DNA from: an uncultured Kineosporia sp.
GTDB taxonomy: Bacteria > Actinomycetota > Actinomycetes > Actinomycetales > Kineosporiaceae
NCBI GenBank assembly: GCA_937859855.1
Contig: CALMAR010000140.1
Coordinates: 1-31,627, forward strand
Reading direction: 5' to 3'
DNA: 31,627 bases
Position 1 is the stretch's first letter, and every line of letters starts with the position of its first letter. The notes under the pieces are model-generated. The model did not search any database. It was not told the origin of the DNA and saw only the letters and a program-made list of their open reading frames with translations. A program made the position numbers and the translations under genes. Shown here in pieces: positions 1-7,983 of the stretch.

Positions 1-424
1 CCCGGGCCGTCTCCTCGCCCGTCAGGTCCTCCCCGAAGCGCTGCACGACGGCGGTCCGCTGCCGCACCGGCAGCCGGTGCAGGGCCCGCAGCAGCTCGTC
101 GCGGTCGTCGAGGTCCGCCTCCACAGAGCGTCCAGCTGACTGGCCATAGACGGTCAGCTGATCCCAGGACAGCTCCGCCGGTCGGCGGCGCAAGGCGCGC
201 CAGCGATCGCGGGCCAGGTTCACCAGCACCTGTCGGACGTAGGCGTCGGGGCTCTCCCGCGCCCGCCGCCAATGAAGGGCGGTCCGCACCAGAGCCGCCT
301 GGACGACGTCCTCGGCCCGCCCCGGATCCCCGGTCAGGAACGCAGCCGTGCGGATCAGCCCGGCCAGCCTGCTCCGGGCGAACGCCTCGAAGTCCTCATC
401 CCAACGAGATCTCACACCCACCAT
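1..424 (-). CDS. SigE-family ECF RNA polymerase sigma factor (3' end outside window)
   Basis: Alternative sigma factor that would direct RNA polymerase to a small regulon. Reading the minus strand from ATG at 424 gives a continuous frame (start MVGVRSRWDEDFEAF) to the window edge, about 141 codons. Region 2 is visible at about residues 20-65, with the AFLTGDPGRAEDVVQAAL core typical of actinobacterial SigE-type factors. Region 4 begins near residue 117 (LRALHRLPVRQRTAVVQRF), and its helix-turn-helix is cut off by the window. No good Shine-Dalgarno precedes the start, so a leaderless message is possible. Any anti-sigma partner would lie outside the window. Confidence 0.85.
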   Translation of the reverse strand, partial: MVGVRSRWDEDFEAFARSRLAGLIRTAAFLTGDPGRAEDVVQAALVRTALHWRRARESPDAYVRQVLVNLARDRWRALRRRPAELSWDQLTVYGQSAGRSVEADLDDRDELLRALHRLPVRQRTAVVQRFGEDLTGEETAR

Positions 425-844
425 TAACGCTGCCCGGCCAAGCCAGGTTGCCTCACTTCACGCGTCGGCATAACGGTCGCGAATCTCTCGATCCCCACAA
501 CGGGCAACGCCAAGGCAGTCAGGCTCTCGACCCTCGAGTCGATCTGCCGGGAACGCGACTGCCAGCCTGTCGAATACGTCGCCGAAGCCGGCGACGATGT
601 CTACCACCCCGGTCGACTGCGTCGTCGCGTCGGGCGCGGCTTGACGGGGGAGCCGACCACCAGGTCGGCGCACCCGTCACCGTCCAGGTCACCGCGCCGA
701 CGACCGCAACCCAGATCGATCGTGCCGACCTGCCGCCTGCCAACATCGTGCAGACTGCCACTCATCAGGTGTTCACATGACCGGAGTGGCCGTTCCGAAG
801 ACAGCGGGGGTGTGGCCACCGGATCTGCTCATGACGGTGTTCGT
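425..844. other. Gene-poor stretch with a coding remnant
   Basis: No intact gene is supported here. The short open frames overlap on both strands with arginine-rich, low-quality translations. The one recognisable element is an FG-GAP-like peptide on the minus strand, listed separately. Confidence 0.5.
458..780 (-). pseudogene. FG-GAP/VCBS repeat protein remnant
   Basis: On the minus strand, codons around 720-645 read GDLDGDGCADLVVGSP. This is the calcium-binding loop (DxDGDGxxDLVVG) that defines FG-GAP repeats of extracellular beta-propeller proteins. The frame runs into a stop at about 601. Reading apparently continues in another minus frame (from about 640 down to 458: STGVVDIVAGFGDVF), so at least one frameshift is inferred. 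No signal peptide and no second intact repeat is seen. I infer a decayed fragment of a secreted repeat protein. Its boundaries are approximate. Confidence 0.4.
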
Positions 845-1429
845 CTAGTGGCGGACGCGGTACCGCAGGTGGGTGGCACGAGTGCCGGTCACGACGGTGG
901 GGTCGGCAAGCATCACCGGACCTCGGGTCAGATTCCCGAAGTAAGTCTTTCCGCCGCCCATCAACACAGGCACGAGGCTGACAGCCACCTCGTCTATCAG
1001 GTCTAGGTCGAGCAGTTGACCGACCACATTCGCGCTGGCGACGGCGATGTCTCGGTCACCGGCGATGGATCCTGCTTCGGCGACCGCATCCTGGACGTTG
1101 CTGACGAATCGCGTCCGGGGCCAGCGTTCGACATCAACGGGCGGGGTGTGGGTGACGACAACGACAGGTGCACCGATCGGGTGCTGGTCATCCCAGCCTC
1201 CGGCGATGTCGAACAGTCGCCGTCCACAGATCAGTGCCCCGATCTCACTCATCAAGGAACGCAGCATGTCCGCGCCCGCCTCGTCCAGGTGAAACCGAAT
1301 ACCCGGATTTCCGGTCGCCAGCTCGATCGAGCCGGCGTCATACCAATCGAACAATGCCCCGACCTCGTCCGTGTCGGTTGCTATGTAGCCATCGAGGGAC
1401 ATGGTCATGTGAGCCAGGATGCGGGCCAT
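845..1429 (-). CDS. Dihydrofolate reductase family protein (RibD C-terminal domain)
   Basis: A 194-residue stand-alone RibD-C/DHFR-like protein, a fold that binds NADPH and reduces pterin- or flavin-precursor-like substrates; the substrate here is unknown. Visible features are the N-terminal strand with MSLDGYIA, a central GALICGRRLFD segment, VVVVTHTPP, and the C-terminal LVPVLMGGGKTYF motif of this family. I chose the ATG at 1429 because the family normally starts MxRIxxxMTMSLDG; an in-frame start at 1465 would add 12 unrelated residues. It stands alone, with about 360 bases of non-coding DNA upstream. Confidence 0.85.
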   Translation of the reverse strand: MARILAHMTMSLDGYIATDTDEVGALFDWYDAGSIELATGNPGIRFHLDEAGADMLRSLMSEIGALICGRRLFDIAGGWDDQHPIGAPVVVVTHTPPVDVERWPRTRFVSNVQDAVAEAGSIAGDRDIAVASANVVGQLLDLDLIDEVAVSLVPVLMGGGKTYFGNLTRGPVMLADPTVVTGTRATHLRYRVRH

Positions 1430-1788
1430 GAGCACGACGGTATCCGCACAGGCGACCCGTCGCACAGATGATCAGTCGCACCGACTGTCGCCAGGTACGG
1501 CCCCGCCGAAACCAGCTGGCCGCTGCTCCAACGCACTGGCATCCTGCCTGAGCCGGGACCCGCCGTCGCCTGCACTCGAGCCGCTGTTCGGCAACCGGAT
1601 CTGCCGGCGATTCGCGTGACCGTGCGATCATGCCGCGTGGCGTGACTGCTAGACGTCGCCGCCGTCGAAAGCTGACCGCGGGGCGCTGGAAACCTACGGG
1701 GCGACAGGGCCCCGAAGTGCCGCCGGTCAGATGTTCTCCATCGGCCGGCACGCGCATCACGGGTTGGTGCTGACGTCGGGACGTCTCG
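1430..1788. other. Intergenic region, no recognisable gene
   Basis: The DHFR-like gene (start 1429) and the hydrolase gene (stop 1789) flank this stretch. Short open frames have no recognisable motifs and no ribosome binding site. I see no clear terminator, RNA gene or repeat. Confidence 0.5.
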
Positions 1789-2811
1789 CTAGCCGTTGGC
1801 GAGATGGTCCTTCCTGCTGCGAAGCCAGGTGCGGATGGCCTGGATATGTTCCGTCTTGCGTTCCAGCGGCAGCCAGTGTCCGGCGGGTATATGCGTCACG
1901 GTGAGGTCTGCGCAGGCCGCGCGCATCGGGTCGCCTTGGTGATTTCCGGTGATGGTGCAGATCGCGTCCCACTCGCCGTTGACGAAGAGCACCGGCTGCG
2001 ACAGGTGGCCGCCCTGGGGCGCTGTGCGTGCGTAGGCGATGTTGGCGTCGTCGTTCGTGTACCACGCGCAGGGTGGACCGAACCCATGAGCCGTGAATGT
2101 CTGTACCAATACGTCGAAGTCTGCCGGCGGCCAGAGAGCAGGGTCGGCTTCAGTCGCCGGGGCGCGGTGTGCGGCGCCGAAGCGCCCACCGTTGCGCGTG
2201 ACCATCGCCGTCGGCGAAATCTCGTCGATCGCGGCAGGGCTGCCGGCTTGATAGACCGAGGCGAGCGTTGCCGCCTGGTCTGCATCGAGGTCGGCGACCG
2301 CCGCCTCGAAATGGGTCGTGTAGTAGCGGTAGTAGTCCCATTGGCCGTCCGGATACACATCAGCCGGGTAAATCGTCCGGTCGACCAATGGCACGAGCGT
2401 GGCCAAGCTGTTCGCGTCGGGAAAATATGCCCACGAGGTCAGCACGACGCCACGGCAGCGCTCAGGTTCATGTGCGGCCAACGCACCGGTCACGATGCTG
2501 CCCCAGTCGTGCCCGACCCAGATCGCAGGCTTGCCGCCAAGGTGGTCGTGGAGCTCCGCCATGTCTGTGACGACCTCCTCGATGGTGTAGGCGTCGTTGG
2601 CCGCCGGGGCGGAAGAGCCTCCGTAGCCTCGTAGATCGGGAGCGACGCAGTGCCAACCGTCGACGGCGAACGCGTCCAGCTGGGCGCGCCAGAGTAGGCC
2701 GATGCCCGGCCAGCCGTGGAGGAAGATCATCAACGGTCCGTCGGCCGGCCCGCACTCGATGTAGCGCGTGGTCTGACGAGGCGTGCTGAGAGTGCGCGAA
2801 ACCAATGCCAT
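1789..2811 (-). CDS. Alpha/beta hydrolase, epoxide-hydrolase-like
   Basis: A 340-residue soluble alpha/beta hydrolase. HGWPG at residues 32-36 forms the oxyanion side, and GHDWGS at 100-105 places Asp102 as the nucleophile, which points to epoxide hydrolases or haloalkane dehalogenases rather than serine esterases. An acidic residue in NGEWDAI (about 283) and His312 in AGHWLP complete a plausible triad. A tyrosine-rich cap (WDYYRYYTTHF, about 175-185) fits epoxide activation. ATG at 2811 has a GGAG about 9 bases upstream. The gene follows the MFS transporter on the same strand with a 76-base gap, so co-transcription and shared TetR control are possible. The substrate is unknown. Confidence 0.85.
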   Translation of the reverse strand: MALVSRTLSTPRQTTRYIECGPADGPLMIFLHGWPGIGLLWRAQLDAFAVDGWHCVAPDLRGYGGSSAPAANDAYTIEEVVTDMAELHDHLGGKPAIWVGHDWGSIVTGALAAHEPERCRGVVLTSWAYFPDANSLATLVPLVDRTIYPADVYPDGQWDYYRYYTTHFEAAVADLDADQAATLASVYQAGSPAAIDEISPTAMVTRNGGRFGAAHRAPATEADPALWPPADFDVLVQTFTAHGFGPPCAWYTNDDANIAYARTAPQGGHLSQPVLFVNGEWDAICTITGNHQGDPMRAACADLTVTHIPAGHWLPLERKTEHIQAIRTWLRSRKDHLANG

Positions 2812-2887
2812 GGTCTGATGCTCCGGGGATCCATACGATTGTCGGGTTCGAAAAGCTCACTGGGTACGGGCGGGCCGGCTCCGGAAA

Positions 2888-4108
2888 TCAACCCGTCGCC
2901 GCGCCTGCCGGTTGCTTGTCCTCGCTGATCCGTCGGCGCGCCAGGACGGTCCCTGCGACCATCGCGATCAGAACCAGCGCGACTTCCGACGCCCCGTACG
3001 TGACGGCTGTCGGCTTCAGGCCGAACCGTTCGACGGCGAGCCCGGCCGCGAGCGCCGGCACACTGAATGCGAGGTAGCTGGCGATGTACATGGTCGCGAA
3101 CACCTGCCCTCGCCGGGCGGCCGGCGCCGCCTCGTCGAGCGCATTGACGGCGAAGCGGAACGCCGCGCCGAAGCCGAGCCCCGCGACCACGGACCCGAGC
3201 ACGTAGAGCGGCAACGCATTCATCAGCATCGCCACGATCGTGACCAGGACGCCGAGGATGAGGCTTCCGGAGCCGAGCCACTCCTGCAGACGGGGCGTCA
3301 AGGCTGTGGAGACGACGGCGCCGGATGCCCCGGCGGCGAAGAACACTCCGAGCACGATGCCGACGACGAAATGGCTGTGCACGTCGAGGACGGTGCGCAG
3401 TACCGACGACCCGAGCGACAGATACAGTCCGGCGAGCGCCCATGTCGCGCCGATCGACGGAAGCAGGGCGAAAAAGGCCGGCCGAGTGCCCGGCGGAAGC
3501 CCGGCGCTGGGCCGAAGCGACCGCCAGATCGATTCCCGCGATGTCGAATCGGGGCGGCTGCGTTCGGAAATCAACCACACGAGTCCTGCCAGCAGCAGAT
3601 GAACGACGGCAAGGATCCAGAAGACGAGTTGGCGAGGGCGGGGCGCGAACTCCACCAGGGCACCAGCCAGAACCGCTCCGATCGCGATTCCCAGTGGAGG
3701 AACCGCGCTGCTGACGATCGAGCCGGACCGCGGGTTCGGCGCCGAATCCATGATCATTGCCGTGGTGGTGCCGGTGGCGGCGCCGACGGCGAGGCCTTGC
3801 ACGATTCGCGCAATCATCAGGCCGCCGGTCCCTTCGGCGATCGCGAAGAGCAGCATGCCCAGCGCGAGAAGCCCCAGGGCTGCGGAAGCGACCGGCCGAC
3901 GTCCAACCCGGTCGGACAGCGAGCCGACGGTCAGCAAGGCGGCGAGCAACGCGAAGACGTAGACGGCGAAGATGACCGTCAGGGTGAACGCTGTGAAGCC
4001 CCAGAGGCGCTGGTAGATCGGATAGAGCGGCGACGGGGCGGAGGCGGCCGTCAGTATCGCGGTGCCGGCGGCTGCGGCAACGACGAAGGAGGCTGGGCGG
4101 CTGAACAT
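2888..4108 (-). CDS. MFS transporter, 12 TM, probable drug efflux
   Basis: A major facilitator superfamily exporter of about 406 residues with twelve hydrophobic segments. SDRVGRRP after TM2 is the MFS motif A (loop 2-3), and the SAPSPLYPIYQRLWGF N-terminus is typical of actinobacterial efflux pumps. I prefer the ATG at 4108 because GGGAG lies 4 bases upstream; the ATG at 4129 lacks a ribosome binding site and sits inside an inverted repeat. It is divergent from a TetR regulator (4198), the usual arrangement for a repressor controlling its exporter. The exported compound cannot be predicted. Confidence 0.88.
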   Translation of the reverse strand: MFSRPASFVVAAAAGTAILTAASAPSPLYPIYQRLWGFTAFTLTVIFAVYVFALLAALLTVGSLSDRVGRRPVASAALGLLALGMLLFAIAEGTGGLMIARIVQGLAVGAATGTTTAMIMDSAPNPRSGSIVSSAVPPLGIAIGAVLAGALVEFAPRPRQLVFWILAVVHLLLAGLVWLISERSRPDSTSRESIWRSLRPSAGLPPGTRPAFFALLPSIGATWALAGLYLSLGSSVLRTVLDVHSHFVVGIVLGVFFAAGASGAVVSTALTPRLQEWLGSGSLILGVLVTIVAMLMNALPLYVLGSVVAGLGFGAAFRFAVNALDEAAPAARRGQVFATMYIASYLAFSVPALAAGLAVERFGLKPTAVTYGASEVALVLIAMVAGTVLARRRISEDKQPAGAATG

Positions 4109-4197
4109 GGAACTCCCGTCAAAAGCCATAACTTTTGCTTTAGCTACTCTACGGCGGTGTCTGGCTTAAAGCAAACGTTTTTGCGTAGGATCCTCAC
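4109..4197. promoter_or_regulatory. Divergent promoter with probable TetR operators
   Basis: Between the MFS and TetR genes, related motifs recur in both orientations. CAAAAG (4120-4125) and CTTTTG (4132-4137) form an exact inverted repeat with a 6-base spacer. TTTGCTTTAGC (4134-4144) faces GCTTAAAGCAAA (4164-4175), one indel from exact. GCAAACGTTTTTGC (4171-4184) is another near-palindrome. Repeated AAAGCAAA half-sites in a divergent TetR/MFS gap are best explained as the repressor's operators. The AGGA ribosome binding site of the TetR gene is at 4187-4190. Confidence 0.6.
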
Positions 4198-4761
4198 GTG
4201 CCCATGCGAGTAGCCGCGAGTCGTCCCGGAGGACGCAGCAGCCGGGTGCTGACCGCGATCTACGCGGCGGTCGGCGAACTCGTGGGCGAGGGAACCGACA
4301 AGATCACTTTTCCGGTCATCGCGGAACGGGCAGGGGTCAACCCGACGACGCTGTACCGACGCTGGGGCGACGTCAACGCACTTCTCGAAGAGGTCGCGGT
4401 CGCCGCCCTGACGCGAGCCGGTGAGTCGGTACCCGACACCGGATCACTCGAGCAGGACTTGACGCAGTGGGCGGATATCATCGCCCGCGACATCACCCGT
4501 CCCGAGCGCGCCCGATACCTGCGCGCGATGGTGGCGGCGCGAGTCGAGATCGTTGCGAGCTGCCCGGTCCTGGAGACGCGGCGCGAGCAGGCGTCGAAGA
4601 TGGTAAGCCGCGGCCGCGAACGCGGAGAGACGACACCAACCGTCCCGCAGATCCTCGACCACATCATCGCGCCCCTGTATCACCACGTCGCATTCGCGCT
4701 ACAAATCGATCACGAGTATCCGCGACGGCTCGTCCGCGATGTGCTGGCCATGGCCCGCTGA
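4198..4761 (+). CDS. TetR/AcrR family transcriptional regulator
   Basis: A 187-residue one-component repressor. The helix-turn-helix is at about residues 34-60 (ITFPVIAERAGVNPTTLYRR followed by WG), and the C-terminal ligand-binding domain resembles the TetR_C group common in actinobacteria. The GTG at 4198 is chosen because AGGA lies 7 bases upstream; an in-frame ATG at 4204 is too far from it. The gene is divergent from the MFS exporter and probably represses both itself and the exporter through the repeats at 4109-4197. The inducer is unknown. Confidence 0.88.
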   Translation: MPMRVAASRPGGRSSRVLTAIYAAVGELVGEGTDKITFPVIAERAGVNPTTLYRRWGDVNALLEEVAVAALTRAGESVPDTGSLEQDLTQWADIIARDITRPERARYLRAMVAARVEIVASCPVLETRREQASKMVSRGRERGETTPTVPQILDHIIAPLYHHVAFALQIDHEYPRRLVRDVLAMAR

Positions 4762-5079
4762 GCGGGTAGCGCGCTGCGAACACCTGACACGCACCATCCC
4801 GCTCTGGCCGTCCAACTCATCGAGACTCTCGCCGGCACCAGGAACTCGACAAGGACGAAGCACCCTCGCGGCAGCGACGACCTGAAAGCACCTCTCGGGC
4901 AATGGTTTGCATGAGAAGTGCCGATGCAAGGGACGGTCCGAACGACAACGAAGGAGAGGGTGGGTCTCAATCCGATCCCAGGCCGGTCACAGCCTTCATA
5001 CAGGCAGGCACGCGAGGGTTCGTCGCGTCATCCGCGTCGGCGGTTGATCCTGCCGATATGAACGGATGCCGGAAATCCC
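4762..5079. other. Intergenic region, no recognisable gene
   Basis: Separates the TetR gene from the DUF3500 gene. No convincing open frame, hairpin or repeat is seen. It presumably holds the promoter of the DUF3500-HupE pair, but no -35/-10 can be assigned with confidence. Confidence 0.5.
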
Positions 5080-6270
5080 ATGACGAATCTTCGCCGTTCT
5101 GTTGTTGCGCCCATCGCCGTCGTGGCGCTGGTGTCGGGTGTCGCGGCCTGCAGTTCCGGCTCGAACGACACATCGTCATCCTCGTCGTCGTCATCCCAGC
5201 CATCCGGCGGCGGCCCCGGTGGCGGCCCCGGTGGTGCGAGTGGCGGTCCTGGCGGAGCGGGGGGTGGGATGCAGACCTTCACCGCCGTGGACCTGGACAC
5301 GAACGGTGCGAATGCTGCTGGCGCGAACACCGCAGCTGTGACGGCTGCTGCCACGGCCTTCCTGGCCAGCCTGGATGCGGCCACGAAGGCGAAGGTCACC
5401 TACGCGTTCAGCGACAACCAGTCCCGCCAGACGTGGTCGAACTTCCCGGCCCAGCAGGTGCCCCGCAAGGGCGTCGCACTGTCCGATCTGAGCGCCGCCG
5501 CGAAGGCTGCCGCGATGGGGTTGGTCAAGACCATGCTCAGCGCGGAGGGCTATTCGCAGGTGGAGACGGTCCAGAAGGCAGACGACTGGTTGAAGAAGAA
5601 CAGCGCATCGGGTACCGACAGTTTCGGCTCCGACACCGACTACTACATCGCCGTCTACGGAACTCCCTCGACGAGCAGCCCGTTCATGGTGCAGTTCGGT
5701 GGACACCATCTGGCCCGCAACTACACCTACAAGGGGACGACGGCCAGCATCACCCCGGACTTCACCGGCACCGAACCGAAGACCTTCACTGTCGCTGACA
5801 CCACCGTGCAGCCGCTGAAGGAGAAGGCCGGCACCCTGTTCTCCCTGTTCGACTCCCTGACCGCCGCCCAGGACGCCAAGGCCCAGCTGTCGAGCAACAT
5901 CAACGACATCCTGATGGGCCCGGGCGTGGACAGCGGGAAATTCCCCGCCAGTGACGGTGTCAAGGTCAGCGACCTGTCCGCCGCGCAGAAGAAGCTGGTG
6001 ACAGCAGCCATCGCCGCGTGGGTCGACGACGCCTCGCCCGGTGAGTCCGCATCGCTGATGAAGATCTATGAGGCGCAGCTCGATCAGACCACCATCGCCT
6101 ACGCGAACAGCAAGACCGTCGGCGGGGAGAACACCTACCTGCGCATCGACGGCCCGCGGGTGTGGATCGAGCTGGTCAACACCCGCAGCCGCAGCACCCC
6201 CAACGTGCACTACCACGGCGTGTACCGCGACAAGACCGACGACTACGGCAGCACCAACCCCAGCACGTGA
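5080..6270 (+). CDS. DUF3500 domain lipoprotein
   Basis: A 396-residue exported lipoprotein. A basic N-terminus and hydrophobic segment end in a lipobox with Cys24 (VSGVAAC). Residues 25-63 form a Ser- then Gly/Pro-rich linker that would hold the domain away from the membrane. The rest matches DUF3500: the W-x-N-x-P segment near 119, RKGVALSDLS at 129-138, LSAEGY at 153-158, a GGHH pair (His209-His210), the SITPDFTGTEP segment and a C-terminal HYHGVYRD (His377, His379). The conserved histidines suggest metal binding or a redox role, but the family has no known function. The stop overlaps the start of the HupE-like gene (GTGA), so the two are translationally coupled. Confidence 0.85.
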   Translation: MTNLRRSVVAPIAVVALVSGVAACSSGSNDTSSSSSSSSQPSGGGPGGGPGGASGGPGGAGGGMQTFTAVDLDTNGANAAGANTAAVTAAATAFLASLDAATKAKVTYAFSDNQSRQTWSNFPAQQVPRKGVALSDLSAAAKAAAMGLVKTMLSAEGYSQVETVQKADDWLKKNSASGTDSFGSDTDYYIAVYGTPSTSSPFMVQFGGHHLARNYTYKGTTASITPDFTGTEPKTFTVADTTVQPLKEKAGTLFSLFDSLTAAQDAKAQLSSNINDILMGPGVDSGKFPASDGVKVSDLSAAQKKLVTAAIAAWVDDASPGESASLMKIYEAQLDQTTIAYANSKTVGGENTYLRIDGPRVWIELVNTRSRSTPNVHYHGVYRDKTDDYGSTNPST

Positions 6271-7562
6271 CCGGCCTGCTCTCACGGGTGGGGAGGGCGG
6301 TGGCGCTTCTGGCGGGCGTCACTGTCCTGCTCACCATGTCGACGACTCAGGCGTCCGCCCACCCGCTCAGCACGTCCGCAGTCCTGCTCGACGTCGACAC
6401 CGGCCAGGTCACCGCCACCATCGACCTTCCTCTGGATCAGCTCGCCGTCGCCCTCGGCCGGCAGGTGACGGCCACCGGCGTCCTGGCCCCGCAGTCACTT
6501 CCCGGCCTGCGCCGTTACGTGCAGTCCCACATGTCGGCCTCGGACTCGGCGGGCCGGACGTGGACGACCGCGATCAACGGCGGACGCGTCGCGAAGGCCG
6601 ACGGCGTCGACAACCTCGTCCTGAACGCCACCCTGACCCCGAACTCCGGGTCCGTCGGCGACTTCGTGCTCCACTACGACGCCATCATGGACAAGCTGAT
6701 CTCCCACCGCGTGTTCGTCTCAGCGCGCTACGGCCACAACGGGTCCTACACCACGCTGGCCATGCTCTCCTGGCAGACCCAATCGGTGCCCGTGGCCTCA
6801 GCGTCGGCTGGCCAGACCTCGAAGAAGCAGGGATTCGTCGCCGCGGTCCACCTCGGCCTGCATCACATCGCCAGCGGCAGTGACCACCTGCTGTTCCTGC
6901 TCATGCTGCTGCTACCAGCGCCCCTGGTGGCCAACCGGCGACGATGGACCCGGCAACCGGACGTCGGCGGCGCCGGACGCCGCGTCGTCCACGTGGTCAC
7001 CGCCTTCGCCATCGGCCACTCCGTCACGTTGGCCCTCGGCGCACTGGGCTTGGTGCACCTGCCGTCCCGGCTGGTCGAGAGCGGGATCGCGCTGTCCGTC
7101 CTGGTCTCCGCCGTCCACGCGATCCGGCCACTCGTGCGCCGCGGCGAGGTCCTCATCGCCGGCAGCTTCGGGCTGCTGCACGGCCTGGCCTTCGCCACCC
7201 TCCTCGGCCAGCTCGACCTCAACCGCAGCAACCTGGTCACCACCCTCTTCGGATTCAACGTCGGCATCGAGATCGCCCAGCTCCTGGTCGTGGCGCTGGT
7301 GATGCCGTCCCTCATCCTGCTCAGCCGCACCGCCGCCTACCCGAGCATGCGCATCGGCACCGCAGCACTGGGGGGCGTCCTTGCCAGCGGCTGGCTCGCG
7401 GAACGGTCACGACTGATCCCGGGCAACCCGTTCGAGCCGGTGGCCAACCTGCTTGTCGACCACCCCATCGCCATCGCCGCCGGCCTGGCCGTCGTCGCCC
7501 TCACCTGCGCCGCGAGACAACGCACGCTCCCGACATCCGTGGCTGCAGGTGTGCCCGGTTGA
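6267..7562 (+). CDS. HupE/UreJ-family membrane protein
   Basis: 431 residues. GTG at 6267 overlaps the DUF3500 stop and starts directly at a signal peptide (LLAGVTVLLTMSTTQASA, then HPL). The mature N-terminus begins with His, as in HupE proteins that bind metal at the first histidine. An extracytoplasmic domain of about 170 residues follows, then a membrane domain with about six helices. At its start LHHIASGSDHLLFLL carries the HxxxGxDH motif of HupE/UreJ nickel or cobalt permeases. A second GLLHGLAFA motif lies further on. HupE/UreJ members import Ni/Co; relatives with a large N-terminal domain lack a firm role. Coupling to the DUF3500 lipoprotein suggests a joint envelope function. Confidence 0.82.
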   Translation: MTGLLSRVGRAVALLAGVTVLLTMSTTQASAHPLSTSAVLLDVDTGQVTATIDLPLDQLAVALGRQVTATGVLAPQSLPGLRRYVQSHMSASDSAGRTWTTAINGGRVAKADGVDNLVLNATLTPNSGSVGDFVLHYDAIMDKLISHRVFVSARYGHNGSYTTLAMLSWQTQSVPVASASAGQTSKKQGFVAAVHLGLHHIASGSDHLLFLLMLLLPAPLVANRRRWTRQPDVGGAGRRVVHVVTAFAIGHSVTLALGALGLVHLPSRLVESGIALSVLVSAVHAIRPLVRRGEVLIAGSFGLLHGLAFATLLGQLDLNRSNLVTTLFGFNVGIEIAQLLVVALVMPSLILLSRTAAYPSMRIGTAALGGVLASGWLAERSRLIPGNPFEPVANLLVDHPIAIAAGLAVVALTCAARQRTLPTSVAAGVPG

Positions 7563-7600
7563 CCAGTCGTCGCGCGAAACCCCGCCGGCTGCGGGCATGA

Positions 7601-7624
7601 GGAGGTTGCTAGCTACAACCCTCC
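7601..7624 (+). terminator. Hairpin downstream of HupE-like gene
   Basis: GGAGGTTG (7601-7608) pairs with CAACCCTCC (7616-7624) across a 7-base loop, with one bulged C. There is no U-tract, which is common for actinobacterial terminators. Its position 39 bases after the stop codon at 7562 fits termination of the DUF3500-HupE unit. Confidence 0.4.
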
Positions 7625-7663
7625 GACCGACCACACCCGCAGGCCGTCGTTCAACCCTTCCCG

Positions 7664-7797
7664 GTGGCCAGACTTCCTGACACCCGCTGTGTCCCCGTCG
7701 TGCGCGTCGACTTCACCGATGACACCGTCTGGCGGGGACTGCAGGAGAGATCCGCCGCCCCACTGAAGAAGGGTTCACAGCGAACGTCGGCCGCGAC
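7664..7797 (+). pseudogene. DUF6924-like protein remnant, frameshifted
   Basis: From GTG 7664 the frame reads ...VVRVDFTDDTVWRGLQERSAAP, which resembles from memory the N-terminal core of DUF6924 proteins (VVRTDFSDDxxW). It then becomes nonsense. Shifting to the frame starting at 7765 gives EEGFTANVGRD, the expected next segment (xxGFxANVxxxD). A frameshift near 7760-7765 is therefore inferred, and the downstream half is missing. It could be a decayed gene or a sequencing error plus truncation. Confidence 0.4.
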
Positions 7798-7983
7798 AGG
7801 TGCAAGTTCCGGCACCCGCCGGCGGCGAGAGGGCATGCCAGTCAATGCATCTCAGGGAATCGCGGCGTGACCGGACACGGTCGTGCCGAGCGTCATGCGG
7901 CACGGAACGGGCGGCGGGACCGGGCGCGTCCCGCGCAACCCCCGCTGCGGGCTCGTGGCCAGTGACTCCTGTGGCGGCTGACA

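Larger units (their letters stand above)
7563..7983. other. Intergenic region with terminator-like hairpin and gene remnant
   Basis: Lies between convergent genes (HupE-like on plus, CoA-transferase beta on minus). It holds a hairpin at 7601-7624 and a frameshifted DUF6924-like fragment at about 7664-7797, both listed separately. Nothing recognisable was found from 7800 to 7983. Confidence 0.5.
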
